Shown here piece after piece: positions 20,972-30,514 of a stretch of DNA of 64,000 nt. The stretch is taken from NCBI GenBank assembly GCA_977006965.1, contig OZ345375.1:186001-250000 (forward strand). Reading direction: 5' to 3'. The notes beneath the pieces were generated by a model. The model worked only from the letters and a program-made list of their open reading frames with translations. It was not told the origin of the DNA and ran no database searches. How positions within the stretch are numbered: position 1 is the stretch's first letter; each line of letters begins with the position of its first letter. This DNA comes from Phymatolithon calcareum. Its lineage: Eukaryota > Rhodophyta > Florideophyceae > Hapalidiales. A program made the translations under genes and the position numbers.

Positions 20972-21850
20972 ACCGAACGGCCCACGAAACACGAAACTGA
21001 AGATTTCCGGCGCGGGCGGGTAGCCCGCGCCGGTATTTTTGACCACATCGAATGCTTTGACGAATGCGCGCATTTTGGCGGCTTCTCCGCCGAAATCGGT
21101 TGCCGCGATGAAGAACGCTGCCCCGCTGAAGACCAAGTCAAGAGTGCTGACCCCGAAACATTCCGCGAACCGACGCGAAATATCAGAAATCGTGCTACGT
21201 GCTGAATGTATGAAACCATCGATATCATACCACGTGCAAGACTAGTCGCCGACGCGGAAACCGGAACCCGCGCCGATAGTCCCCACCGAAGTTGTCCCCC
21301 CGAGCGAGGTTCCGTTTTTGGAGCCGCGCAAGATGTCCCCCAAGTGGGTTTCCGTTGAAGGCCGCCCGAAGTTGTCCCCCCGAGCGAGCCTCCGTTGACG
21401 AGCGCCACCCTCCAAGTTGCCCCCGCGAGCGAGAGCGAGGCCTCGTTGAAGAGCCTCCCGAAGTTGTCCCCCCGAAAGAGCACTCGTTGAAGAGCGCCTA
21501 CCTGTAGCTGTCCTTCCGAGCGAGCTCTCGTTGAAGAGCACACCCCCTGATGTTAAGAGCCCACAGAAGTTGTCCCCCGAGAGGGCTTCCCTTTATTAGC
21601 CCCCCGGAAGTTATGCGAGCGCGCCGAGAAGACCTCCGACTGCGGAGGTTTGCCCTACTCGGCAATTTTTACTGCGAAGAAGAAGAACGTAGCAAGTGAT
21701 GGATACTAGAGTTGGAGATGATGGAGATGAGTGCAGCAATTGTGATTTGGGAACATAATTGTTACACAGGGTAGTTACTGAGACCCAAGCTGCTCTGTTG
21801 GTGAATACCGGCGTTGAGGGCTTGTAAAATAAAAACATACAATTTCCCCC
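20972..21850. mobile_element. unclassified 879-bp insertion with GC-rich tandem repeats
   Basis: Sits inside the LINE-A ORF and is flanked by the 13-bp direct repeat CCAAGAGCTCCAG at 20959-20971 and 21851-21863. Such a duplication length suggests retroposition. It contains a GC hairpin near 21010-21037 and the tandem array at 21285-21600. It ends in a C run rather than an obvious poly-A. No coding similarity was recognised. Confidence 0.7.
21285..21600. repeat. imperfect GC-rich tandem repeat
   Basis: About six degenerate units, 40-65 bp each, built around GAAGTTGTCCCCCCGAGCGA and CGTTGAAGAGC. Units vary in length, so it is a minisatellite-like array. It gives spurious long frames on both strands. 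Confidence 0.7.
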
Positions 21851-21863
21851 CCAAGAGCTCCAG

Positions 21864-22307
21864 TCGACCAGGAACGACATTGCCGCTATGGAAAACAGGG
21901 AACCGTTTGTGGAAGCAACCAAACACATTCAAGCAAAGCAGTCTGCCGAAATGCTTCGCTCAAAATTCCTCACAATGGAAGGAGATCGTCTCGAATTGAA
22001 GAGGAAGAGGAGAATCCCGTATGACAAGACGAGCGAGCTACCAGCAATCCTCAAACTCCCGAAGGTGAAGCACAGGCAATTAGCGCTTCAGTACGTCTGC
22101 GGAAGATTTCCGCAGGTGTCGACAACAAGCATGGTGGAAAAATTTGGAAACCGAGCTCGACAGCATATGGGAACGCTGGAAAACAATCTGTCAGGATACG
22201 ACTTGAAAGAAGACAAAAGACCGGATACCGAGATAGCACTTAACGAGCTTTTGCTATTCAGCAAGACCATCATAGAGTTCATGGAAAATGAAGAAGGACT
22301 GCTCTGA
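21864..22307 (+). pseudogene. LINE-A ORF, C-terminal part
   Basis: The frame from about 21888 encodes MENREPFVEATKHIQ, a basic KRKRRIPYD block, PKVKHRQLALQYVCGRFPQV and an acidic end MENEEGLL. It is homologous to the LINE-B and LINE-C C-termini. The GRFP signature is common to all three. The downstream 3' untranslated region has a stem (CCACCGCC / GGCGGT near 22427-22452). Confidence 0.75.
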
Positions 22308-22659
22308 AATCAAGATACGAGAAGCTAACTAGATGCCCTTGGGACACAAAGCCAAATAGCGGGAACTCCAGCAGCGAACCCACAAGAACACCACATAGTA
22401 GGTAGGACGATCCAGGTTCCAAACTTTCCCCACCGCCTATGGAAGGCGGTAGGTTTCAAAGGTCTACACACTGGAAGGTAGCAACTGAGGAAGCCTTGCC
22501 CGTATATTCGTAAGACTGTGAGGCTTTTAAATAAACTCCAATCAAAAAAAAAAAAAAAAGTATCAACTGCCATTTGCTGCATCACTTTTTGCGAATGGAC
22601 AGCAAACTTCTCTCTGCTTTTCGATTCCCTCTTTGACGACTCAATCAGACCCATCTGTA

Positions 22660-23220
22660 GTGATTGCATGGCCTGCTGATCCACCAGGACGCCGAGAATG
22701 TTGCACTCTTCCTATTTACAGTTCGTTTTTTCTGTTTCACATCTATGCCCTGTCATTCGTTCGGACCACTTGTACATGGCGAGAAAAGTCTCCTGGAGAA
22801 CTCTATGAATACATTCTCTCACCACATGTGGATTGCTGGACTTTAGGTTTCAGAGCTATAGTGACAAACTTAGCAGGCCCTTATGATTACTGCTGTCGAC
22901 TGAATGTAGTAGGGCATGCCAACATGAATCTTCACCCCCAAAACTATGTGGAACAGTTCCTGCGCCAAAGTAATTTACGTCAATGTTTGTTTCTCTGTAC
23001 ATCTCCATATCACGTAAGTATTGGGCACGCGTTGCGACAGGTTTAAAGATACTTTTCTAAATCTAACGTCCACCAATACAAAGATTACAAGCGTGTTGTA
23101 ATGCCCGGCACTCGTGAACTTGATGAGTAGAAATGACAAGACAATCTGGATTACGCACCGTAAGCGACTCCGTTCAATGAGAATGGGTGCTCGGACACCA
23201 CGGCTCGTTCTTCTCATACT
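22660..23220 (+). repeat. dispersed repeat, copy 1 (uninterrupted)
   Basis: From about 22790 (GGAGAACTCTATGAATACAT, CCACATGTGGATTGCTGGAC) to about 23220 it is similar to 24165-24680. The middle (CTGTACATCTCCATATCACG) corresponds to only the right arm of the palindrome in copy 2. No coding function recognised. Confidence 0.6.
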
Positions 23221-23628
23221 ACACTAGCCAGCTTTAGATTTTCTCCGTAACAGAGTCACTGCTCCTCTCCACCGGACTCAACTTGAGTCACTCAAGACGC
23301 TCTCTCGAGTCTGACTCTCAAGGATTGGATACGACAAGCAGCACGTCCGGCGGCAGTGGACTAATATGTCAAGCTGTTAGACTAGTCACTCGCATTGCAT
23401 GCAGTAGCAATCCATAGAGTACAAATTGCAAGTGTCCCATCCTGAATTTCTAGACGGGGGCAATAATTAGGAATCTGTCAATGAGGAGGACAATCCACAA
23501 GCACAGCAAGGATAATGATCCAAGAAAGACGACGTAAACTGATCGAATTGCTCAAACGACATCCAGAGGAAGGCAGGATCAACGACCACGATCATCTCCT
23601 CTCTTACTTTGTCGCACCCGCCACTCGC

Positions 23629-23870
23629 AAACCATTCATTCATTTTGCCTTTTCTCCTAATGGATCTAGCAGCGATTCGAGGGTCTAAGTTTTTTCCACT
23701 CTACTCTATTGTTAGCGAGCTGGACTGCGGTTTGGATAGCTTCCCGAATGCCTTCTCTGCCTCCTGCACGCCCCTTTCGGGGAGCGTCCCTTCGCAGCAA
23801 CCGAAGGGATCCTGTACCGCGCGCAAGTGCGTGCATTGCAGGACAGGAATATCTACTCGCAAACCAAAAT
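23629..23870 (+). repeat. dispersed repeat also at 37762-38105
   Basis: Shares ATTCATTTTGCCTTTTC, GACTGYGG and CCCTTCGCAGCAACCGAAGG with the 37.8-kb copy. Both read open on the plus strand around SQQPKG-C-AR-C-RTG, hinting at a Cys-containing C-terminus of an unidentified transposon protein. Immediately downstream lies a family-F type end (23897-23965). Confidence 0.5.
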
Positions 23871-23896
23871 ATAAAAATGGCTTTTTTTCACTCTCA

Positions 23897-23965
23897 AAGT
23901 TGCCCCATGCGTCTGCAGACGCGTTAGAAACTTTGAGAATAAATTTCTACTTTTCTTCTGCTTCT
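23897..23965 (+). repeat. retroposon family F 3' end
   Basis: AAAGTTGCCCCATGCGTCTG, then CGCGTTAGAAACTTTGAGAA, then an AATAAA-like and TTC-rich tail. The same end occurs at 25520, 29710, 30555, 52850 and in reverse at 29035-29095. Confidence 0.55.
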
Positions 23966-24164
23966 CTAACTACACTCTGTCCCAAAAATATCTCTAGATT
24001 TCTCTCAATAGTCAAACGAACGTCTTGGTATTACCTTGCGCGAAAGTACCTGAAGTCAAGAAACTACATCACACATTTAGAAATATATGCTTTCAAGCGA
24101 CTCACAAAAGCACTTCGTGGATAAATGCGAATCAATCGTGCCTTACCGCACTGCAATAAAAGGA

Positions 24165-24680
24165 CTCCCGGAGAACTCCATGAATACATCCACACCACAT
24201 GTGGATTGCTAGACTGTAGTTTTCTGAGCTATCGTGACAAACTCTGCAGAACATTAAGATCACTGTAATCGATGTAATGTAGTAGGGCATGCCGAGACGT
24301 TAAATTGGTCGTAACCCATCTCCACAAAATAAGTGACATGGAGATGTATAGCGAAAAATAAAGTTATGTTCTTGGTCACAGGACCTGTCCCACAGAGACA
24401 TACATTACTGTTCTTGGTCATAGGACCTGTCTCTGTGGGACAGGTCCTGTGACCAAGAACATAACTTTATTTTTCGCTATACATCTCCATGTCACTTATT
24501 TTGTGGGGATGGGTTACGACCAATTTAACGTCGACCGAAAAAAAGATTTCAATCGGTGTGTAATGCCCGGCACTCGTGAACTTGATGAGTAGGCATTACA
24601 AGACAATCTGGATTACGCACTGTAACTGACTCCCTTCCATGAGAAGTGCTCGGACACCACAGTTCGTTCTTCTCATACTG
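24165..24680 (+). repeat. dispersed repeat, copy 2 (with palindrome)
   Basis: Similar to 22790-23220 on both sides, with the long foldback at 24297-24531 in the middle. Confidence 0.6.
24297..24531. repeat. long foldback, 102-nt arms
   Basis: Arms 24297-24398 and 24430-24531 are reverse complements with very few mismatches. The 31-nt spacer carries a partial third copy (GTTCTTGGTCATAGGACCTG). A transcript would form a long double-stranded stem. Confidence 0.85.
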
Positions 24681-25025
24681 TACGAGCAATGGTGGCGGAG
24701 GTTACCGTAGAATGTACTGTAAGTTGTGATTTTTATCATGTACAACTCCGTGTCACCTTGCGCTGGACTACGAACTCACGACTCTACACAACACAGTTAA
24801 TACTATACGCTTGCAAGCGACTCACAAGAGTGCTTGGTGGATAAATGCCAAGCAATCATGTTTTAATGAATATGAATGTAAAGGAGAGCTCCAAAAGGAG
24901 GTCTGTTACGTCTGGGAAGGATATTGGGAGCATGCAGAATAGAACCACGATCATCAACCACAACTCTACATACACCTTCCGTCGACCAATACGGACACAT
25001 ATCGCGTCTTGAGTACCTACTTGTT

Positions 25026-25320
25026 GGTTTGTTTGTTTATTGCAGGTTATTCGAATTACACAAAGCGTACATTATTCAACATCTAGGGGTCCTCCAAATG
25101 CTCCTGATATGGATCCATTCCTGGTACTCACGTATCTGCTTCGCGCTAGTACTGCTGCACACCACTCCACGGTGACATCCGTGTGCCCTTTGCGGAACGT
25201 TAGTTCAATTCTTGCTCGTGACAGGACTCGAACCGGCGACCTCAACATTCCTGCCTGCATCATACCGAAACTTGCGCACAGGTGCGCAGAGGCAGTTTTA
25301 CCACTATACCACAGGTGGTT
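25026..25320 (-). mobile_element. tRNA-derived SINE
   Basis: On the minus strand the 5' head contains an internal polymerase III A box (TGGTATAGTGGTA, 25299-25311) and B box (GGTTCGAGTCC, 25224-25234). The tail is (AAAC/AAAT)-rich at 25026-25045. Flanking direct repeats GAGTACCTACTTGTT (25011-25025) and GAGAACCTACTTGTT (25321-25335) differ at one base and define the insertion. The A-to-B distance exceeds that of a normal tRNA, so it is a SINE head or split, not a functional tRNA gene. Confidence 0.8.
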
Positions 25321-25433
25321 GAGAACCTACTTGTTATTGGCTTGTTCACCTCAACTCACTGTCCTCCCACGCTGGGCCGAACCTTTTCGCTAGTAAAGTA
25401 ATAAACTGATACCTTAATTCTCAATACCTGGAC

Positions 25434-25586
25434 ACCCTGATCCAAAGGTAGGTCTTGGTACCCCACCAGATGGTGTCGCACCCATTAGTCCAATATCAAG
25501 TCAGACACGGCTTTCGCAAAGTTGCCCCAAGTGTCTGCAGATGCGCTCGAACCTTTTAAATAAAAATCTAAAATTCTTCTTCATCT
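25434..25586 (+). mobile_element. retroposon family F, short copy
   Basis: 153-bp insertion flanked by the 13-bp duplication TCAATACCTGGAC at 25421-25433 and 25587-25599. It ends with AAAGTTGCCCCAAGTGTCTG, AAATAAAAATC and a TTC-rich tail. Non-coding, strongly 5' truncated. Confidence 0.8.
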
Positions 25587-25599
25587 TCAATACCTGGAC

Positions 25600-26300
25600 G
25601 TGAAAGCCTGGTATTCATGCTCTTCCGATGGAAAACTCCATCCTTGTGGGTTTCTCTATCAGTGTTATATGGATTTCTTGTGTCCATGTAATGTTTCAAA
25701 TTCTACCTTCGCAGTAGACTGTGCTCTCGTTTACAAGAATGGTACTGAATATGGTACCACGCTGTTCAAAGGAAGTGTGCTGTGATCCAGATATCCGCAT
25801 GTGTCTAGAGAAGGCTGGAAGCGAAGATCGGAGATTTTACACCTCTCCGAAAGGGAGACCATATTTAAAATTTTTTTAATTATATACGGTCTCTCTTTCA
25901 TGTCCGCGTTGGGCAACTCATGCCAAAAGCGAACATTTGATCAATAATTCCAGCAGAAAAATGGAATATGTAAAGCAAGTTACAATTGCTCTTCAAACTC
26001 AAATATTGGCGGAAATATACACTACGCGATTCACATTGGCAACAAGAGCAAGGCAGCATCTGTTTACAGTACAGCGAGCATGTTTGTAGTGGTAATTTCA
26101 ATTGTCTGCAGTTTAAATCAAATGTATTGCGAGTACCAGTAAACCCAGTTTTGTTCACTTCCTTGTGGATTTTCATGGTAAACCAATGCTTCGTGATGCC
26201 CACAATTCCAAGCTGCACTACGAATGGCCAAGGTATCTACCTCTGTGAAAGAAGTTAGAGGCCATGTGGCGGATTGAAAAGCGGTGTTTTAAGTCAGATA
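25600..26300. other. far upstream region of CA5
   Basis: Shares TTTTCATGGTAAACCA with the CA4 upstream region near 26170. A GGTCTCCCTTTCGG-like pair near 25848-25900 forms a weak hairpin. No gene recognised. Confidence 0.35.
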
Positions 26301-26315
26301 AATGCTTCACATGAC

Positions 26316-26352
26316 CAAATTCTTGATTTGCCGTGCCTCAATGGGCTTGACA
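26316..26352 (+). promoter_or_regulatory. conserved upstream box of CA5
   Basis: CAAATTCTTGATTTGCCGTG followed by CCTCAATGGG matches the CA3 box at 12105-12140. Confidence 0.5.
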
Positions 26353-26384
26353 CTTTTTCGTCTGGGAACAGCACACTTTCTGTC

Positions 26385-26392
26385 TATAAAAG
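26385..26392 (+). promoter_or_regulatory. TATA box of CA5
   Basis: TATAAAAG in TCTGTCTATAAAAGAAGGAC, 101 bp upstream of the start codon. Confidence 0.75.
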
Positions 26393-26485
26393 AAGGACAA
26401 AAGACTTCCCGATCATCCTCCATCTTCAAAATCCAGCTCATTGCACACACAGCGGAACATCATTCAGCCTGTCATCCGCATAGCA

Positions 26486-27373
26486 ATGAAAGGCGCGTGC
26501 ATCATTCTCTTCGTCTCCGTCGTCGCTCTCTCCAATGCTACAAAGTCGCATTTCTATCAACCAAAATGTCCCATTCGCGAAGAAAACAAGAAAAACTGTG
26601 TCATTGCAGACCCTAATCCCGCACGCGGTCAGGTCTCCGGAATCGCCGCTTTTGAGTATAAGGCATTCTCACGAAACCGACCCGCCAATTGGGGAAGGCT
26701 GGACTGCAAGACCGGACGTTTTGCAAAGTTCCGTGGGTGCACCTACTGCAGGAACACTTGTTTTGGTAGGAGCCAGTCTCCCATCAACATAATTATTCGG
26801 AAAACTATCAAGGCTCCGTTCCTCAAAGCACCTGTAGTTCGTCCTGGCTCTCACGCTCCCGTGGTGTTCGAGACAACTCCGGGAAACTTTGAGCTTCTTT
26901 GCGAGAAGAAATACCACTGTGGACACACGGTGTTCAACGGCAAACGCTTCCGCGTCGACAACGTGCACATGCACCACTTCAGCGAACATCGGCTGAATTG
27001 GAAACGGTACCCTCTGGAGATGCATCTCGTGCATGCTTCCGGCGACGAAAGACTTGTTGTTGCCGTATTCTACAAGGAGGGATCATTCAACCCTGAGCTG
27101 CAGAAATTCTTGAATATTGCGAGCAAGAAGTGTCGCGGAAGGATCAACCTTCGCAAGCTTTTGCTTCCGGCTATTTCCCGTAAGGAGCTGACTTCGTATA
27201 CTGGAAGCCTAACAACGCCTCCCTGTACCGAAGGAGTTCAGTGGATTGTCTCTCGCAAGATGTTGCAAGCCTCGCGGTCGCAGATAAACACTTTCAACAG
27301 ATTGATTGCAAACGGAATTGACAGTCGTCCGAGGCAGCCACTCAACGGTCGTAAGGTGACCCTTTTCTCATAA
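26486..27373 (+). CDS. secreted alpha-type carbonic anhydrase (CA5)
   Basis: 295-residue exported carbonic anhydrase closest to CA3/CA4. The start at 26486 is used because it gives the signal peptide MKGACIILFVSVVALSNA and the TATA spacing of the family. Compared with CA4 it has a six-residue insertion just after the signal peptide (KSHFYQ region). Zinc ligands are H161, H163 and H180. QSPI, SEH and GSLTTPPCTEG are intact, and so is the ten-cysteine pattern. Differences from CA4 are spread along the whole length, so this copy has escaped the homogenisation seen between CA3 and CA4. An AATAAA signal lies near 27469. Confidence 0.92.
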   Translation: MKGACIILFVSVVALSNATKSHFYQPKCPIREENKKNCVIADPNPARGQVSGIAAFEYKAFSRNRPANWGRLDCKTGRFAKFRGCTYCRNTCFGRSQSPINIIIRKTIKAPFLKAPVVRPGSHAPVVFETTPGNFELLCEKKYHCGHTVFNGKRFRVDNVHMHHFSEHRLNWKRYPLEMHLVHASGDERLVVAVFYKEGSFNPELQKFLNIASKKCRGRINLRKLLLPAISRKELTSYTGSLTTPPCTEGVQWIVSRKMLQASRSQINTFNRLIANGIDSRPRQPLNGRKVTLFS

Positions 27374-27734
27374 GCATTCAAGAATGCATTCTTTTTCTAA
27401 TCGTTCGCTGACTATCATTCTTAGCTAGTTTGTGTTTTGGACGTCAATTTATTTCGTGAAATCTTCCTAATAAAGTGCAAAGAGACTTCGCACCGTGGGT
27501 TAGATGCTGATAAGATTTCAACAACTCCGTCGCTACGTTCCAATAGTCAAAACCCGTGCTAAAATCCAAGAATAGAACGATTCCTTGTGGAATCAAAAAG
27601 GAAATTGTTCCAGAGATGTGCAAACAGTTCAGCTTTTGTTGTGACAGGTGAACTGTAAGCAACAGTATCGATAGGCGACATCTTGCTGTACACTTTACTG
27701 CAGTCCTTTGGAGCTTCGGCAGTAGCGATTCTAT

Positions 27735-28307
27735 ATGGAAGGAGACCGCCTCGAATCGAAGTGGAAAAGGAAGATTCCATACGATAAGACAAGAAAATTG
27801 CCAGTAATCCTCAAGTTTCCCAAGGTGAAGCACAGGCAACTCGCAATGCAGTATGCCTGTGGCAGATTCCCACAGGTGTCAAAAACAAGTATGGTCGAAG
27901 AATTCGGCACCATAGCCAGAGAGCTTATGGAGACCCTTGAACGCACGCTAGCATGGTACGACCTCAAAGGAGAAATAAGAGTAGAAGCAGAAAAGGGGCT
28001 AGACGAGCTCTTACTATTTAGCATGGCACTCATAGAACGCATGGAGAACGAAGAAGGCCTGTCTTGACTCGCAGAAAGCATGGAAAATAGCGGTGGAGTC
28101 CACGCACCATCAACACCATAGAGGAATGAGATAGAATTACCTTAAATCCTGAGTTTTCCCGTCCACCATTCTGGTGGGCGTTTAGTGAGCTGCACAAAGG
28201 TAGGTAGCATCAGAGGAAGCCTTGCCCATATCTTCGGAAGTCTGTTGGGCTTTTTTTAAAAGCCCCGCAGACTTCCGAAGATATTTAAAAATAAACTTGA
28301 ATAAAAA
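27735..28307 (+). mobile_element. 5'-truncated LINE-A insertion
   Basis: 573-bp insertion flanked by the 14-bp duplication AGTAGCGATTCTAT at 27721-27734 and 28308-28321. The encoded C-terminus (to 28067) runs from the KRKIPYD block through PKVKHRQLAMQYACGRFPQV to MENEEGLS. The 3' untranslated region contains the GTCCACCATTCTGGTGG stem. It also has an unusual inverted duplication of the last 25 bp (ATCTTCGGAAGTCTG... / ...CAGACTTCCGAAGAT), then AATAAA and an A tail. Confidence 0.85.
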
Positions 28308-28321
28308 AGTAGCGATTCTAT

Positions 28322-29020
28322 TCTCGATTGTATTGAAAATACTCAGAGAACCGATCGCGGTCTGGTTGCCGATGCGCAGCGCATCAATGCAAGTGAATTC
28401 GGATCTGCCCTCTCGATCAAAGAGACATCAATTTCAGCGATGACGGAGTTGCAAAATGTGCTGTGAATTGAGAAGCGACCTTTCAAGAGTTCTCTCTCGG
28501 TTGAAAGGGATAAAGCAGATGAAAGATACTCAAAAACAATTCACAGGACACTCAAATTAAACGAAGTCATCATAGAAACCTATGAGAGTGATGGTTCATG
28601 GGAAGGTTTCCATGGAATCTAACTTCGCTGATGGGACGGCTGGGATAATGGTGCACAACCATGTTGAAGCATGAAATGCTAAAGCCAGTATCGAAAAGCG
28701 GGGAAACAAGCACAGCAACTATGGAGTTCAAAATTATTCTGAAACATAAAGAATTCGATCAAGCATGAGGCACAGGTCATATGAGTTAAAGTCAAGGTAC
28801 CGTATAGAATGCGTTTTGGTAGCCAGCCATCTTTAGAATACATGATATCATTTCGAGTACGATCATAGCTTTATTAGTATCCCAACTAAATCTCGATTGG
28901 AGTTCCTGTACATTCATTTTTTGTAGTATCCCCAAACTTCTTGTGCAGACTTGCAAGAGGTTCCCAGTCTGGCTGCTCATAGTCAAATCCATTCCACGTT
29001 CTCTCTCTTTCGCGAGAAAT
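28322..29020. other. intergenic DNA, no recognised gene
   Basis: No coding or repeat signal recognised. Confidence 0.35.
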
Positions 29021-29034
29021 TGATGCAGAAAAAG

Positions 29035-29140
29035 AAGAAAGGTAGATTTTTTTAAAACTTATCAACGCATCTGCTGACGCTTGGGGCAACTTTCCTAGTG
29101 CCAAGAGGTTTTGGCTGGATTCTGTCTATAGAAGAGTTTC
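29035..29140 (-). repeat. retroposon family F copy, inverse orientation
   Basis: CGCATCTGCTGACGCTTGGG and CTATAGAAGAGTTTCTTT are the reverse complement of 30515-30600. The pair makes a spaced inverted repeat around 29.0-30.6 kb. Confidence 0.55.
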
Positions 29141-29220
29141 TTTTTTTCTTCGTGTAAAGCGATTCAGTGATGTACAAAAATAGAAATCGATGCAGTGGCG
29201 GAACTCCTCAACCGATCGAG

Positions 29221-29772
29221 TCGGACCCGGGAAGTCGCTAAACCCGCCCATGGCGCCTCGGCGCAGAAAAGACTCGGGTCATCGCAAACTCCCCCGCGCA
29301 GATCGGCGTGCAGGCCGCGCGAGAGTAAGTCCCAAAGAAATGCACGGCAAGGACGATCCAGGATGTCGCTAAACTCGCCCAAGGCGCTCCGGCGCAGTCA
29401 AGACTGGGTATGTCAGTAACCCCCCCCCCTCCGCGTGGATCGCCGCGCGGCACGAGGGACCCGGGAAGTCGCTAAACTCGCCCATAGCGCCTCGGCGCAG
29501 AAACTACTCGGGACATCGCAAACTCCCATGTGCGTACCGTTGCTCGTCAAGAGACGGTATAGTCTGCGCTGTAATAGAAGCAATATGATTTTCCCTCTCG
29601 AGATCTCTTCTGTGCGACCAGAGGTAAGTTTTGGAGTTTTGCTGACTATGCCACTTTTAGCGAAATGGAGCCTTTGGCTTCCGATTGAGTCCTCGTGTCT
29701 CGCCAGAAGTGTTGCCCCAAGCGTCAACAGATGCATTGGTAACACTATAATAAAAATTTCCTCTTCTTCTTA
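29221..29772 (+). mobile_element. retroposon family F, long copy with GC-rich 5' monomers
   Basis: 552-bp insertion flanked by the 13-bp duplication TCAACCGATCGAG at 29208-29220 and 29773-29785. The 5' half is three imperfect copies of a roughly 100-140 bp GC-rich unit (GAAGTCGCTAAACYCGCCCA, GGCGCAGAAA, ATCGCAAACTCCC). The 3' half is unique and ends with GTTGCCCCAAGCGTCAACAG, an ATAATAAAA signal and a (CTT)-rich tail. The open frames across the monomers are probably a by-product of GC content. Confidence 0.8.
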
Positions 29773-30079
29773 TCAACCGATCGAGCTAGTGCAAAATCTC
29801 CTACTCGCGCAGGACTGAAATTTGCAGATTGTACGGCAATACAAAGCCTCAGTTTGATTGTATTGAATGTTTAAATATTACTACTGGCTTGAAGGCTTAA
29901 TATACACATATTGAAAGGCTTCTTTCAAATTGCATGGCGAGCCATATTCAGCGACGGCGTCAAGGGTGCACTGTAATGTCCAGGAGTTTCAGTGGCTGGA
30001 ATTCTATGGATTCCGATTAAGGAAGCTGAATTTTCAATGCTAATAAAATATGCCTAGAAAGGTGCCGACTTTCCGCCAT

Positions 30080-30115
30080 TTGGGACACATGGTACCTTCT
30101 CAATAAATCCATTTA
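30080..30115 (+). repeat. dispersed 3' end ATGGTACCTTCTCAATAAAT
   Basis: Second copy of the motif at 15719. Confidence 0.4.
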
Positions 30116-30230
30116 ATTACGATTCTATGGTTATTTGATGATTTTATTTTGAGAGCTCCCAGAGCCTCACCTTGAAGTAACCTCGGATTCTATGTGTACA
30201 GGCTGATTTCAGCACATGCGCTGTTGTTCT

Positions 30231-30365
30231 CCACAGGGTTTTTTTGCAGTTAGGGCCGCGACACTCCAGAAGGCACATACACTAGCAGTAGCTGCTGAAA
30301 CGCATCTCCCTTGCAGTCTCAAGAGTGTTGCTGAGGGCGTTAAATAAATTCTCTATCCAAAAAAT
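30231..30365 (+). mobile_element. LINE-B 3'-terminal insertion
   Basis: 135 bp with the LINE-B tail (CATCTCCCTTGCAGTCTCAA, GCGTTAAATAAATTC). It lies between near-identical 15-bp repeats ATGCGCTGTTGTTCT (30216-30230) and ATGCGTTGTTGTTCT (30366-30380). Confidence 0.75.
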
Positions 30366-30514
30366 ATGCGTTGTTGTTCTTCTTCTTTGTTGCGGGCTTT
30401 TTTTTACTTACCACAAGGCAGTGGAGTAAATTTCACCCTTGAGGTCCCGAAGGAGACGAGACGTGAATTTTTGCAGTCCATTGAATCGCATTAAACCAAC
30501 AAATAAAGAAACTC

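Larger units (their letters stand above)
20796..22559 (+). mobile_element. LINE-A copy with 16-nt poly-A, itself interrupted
   Basis: Starts abruptly after a short inverted repeat (TCTGACCTTCCTC / GAGGAAGGTCAGA). It encodes RLRLLRRIQAPNQRREILAF and MYLQKPPESRNNQELQ, is interrupted at 20972-21850, then resumes with the C-terminal part. It ends with GCCTTGCCCGTATATTCGTA, GGCTTTTAAATAAAC and A16 at 22544-22559. The related unfilled sequence near 52.09 kb marks both ends. I see no target-site duplication, so insertion may have involved a small deletion. Confidence 0.75.

Noticed and set aside
20737-21543. 268-codon minus-strand frame across the GC-rich array
   Set aside because: It spans a LINE, an insertion and a tandem repeat in antisense, so the open frame is due to base composition.
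21285-21600. CRISPR-like array
   Set aside because: Units vary in length and sequence without regular unique spacers. It is a degenerate minisatellite in a eukaryotic repeat.
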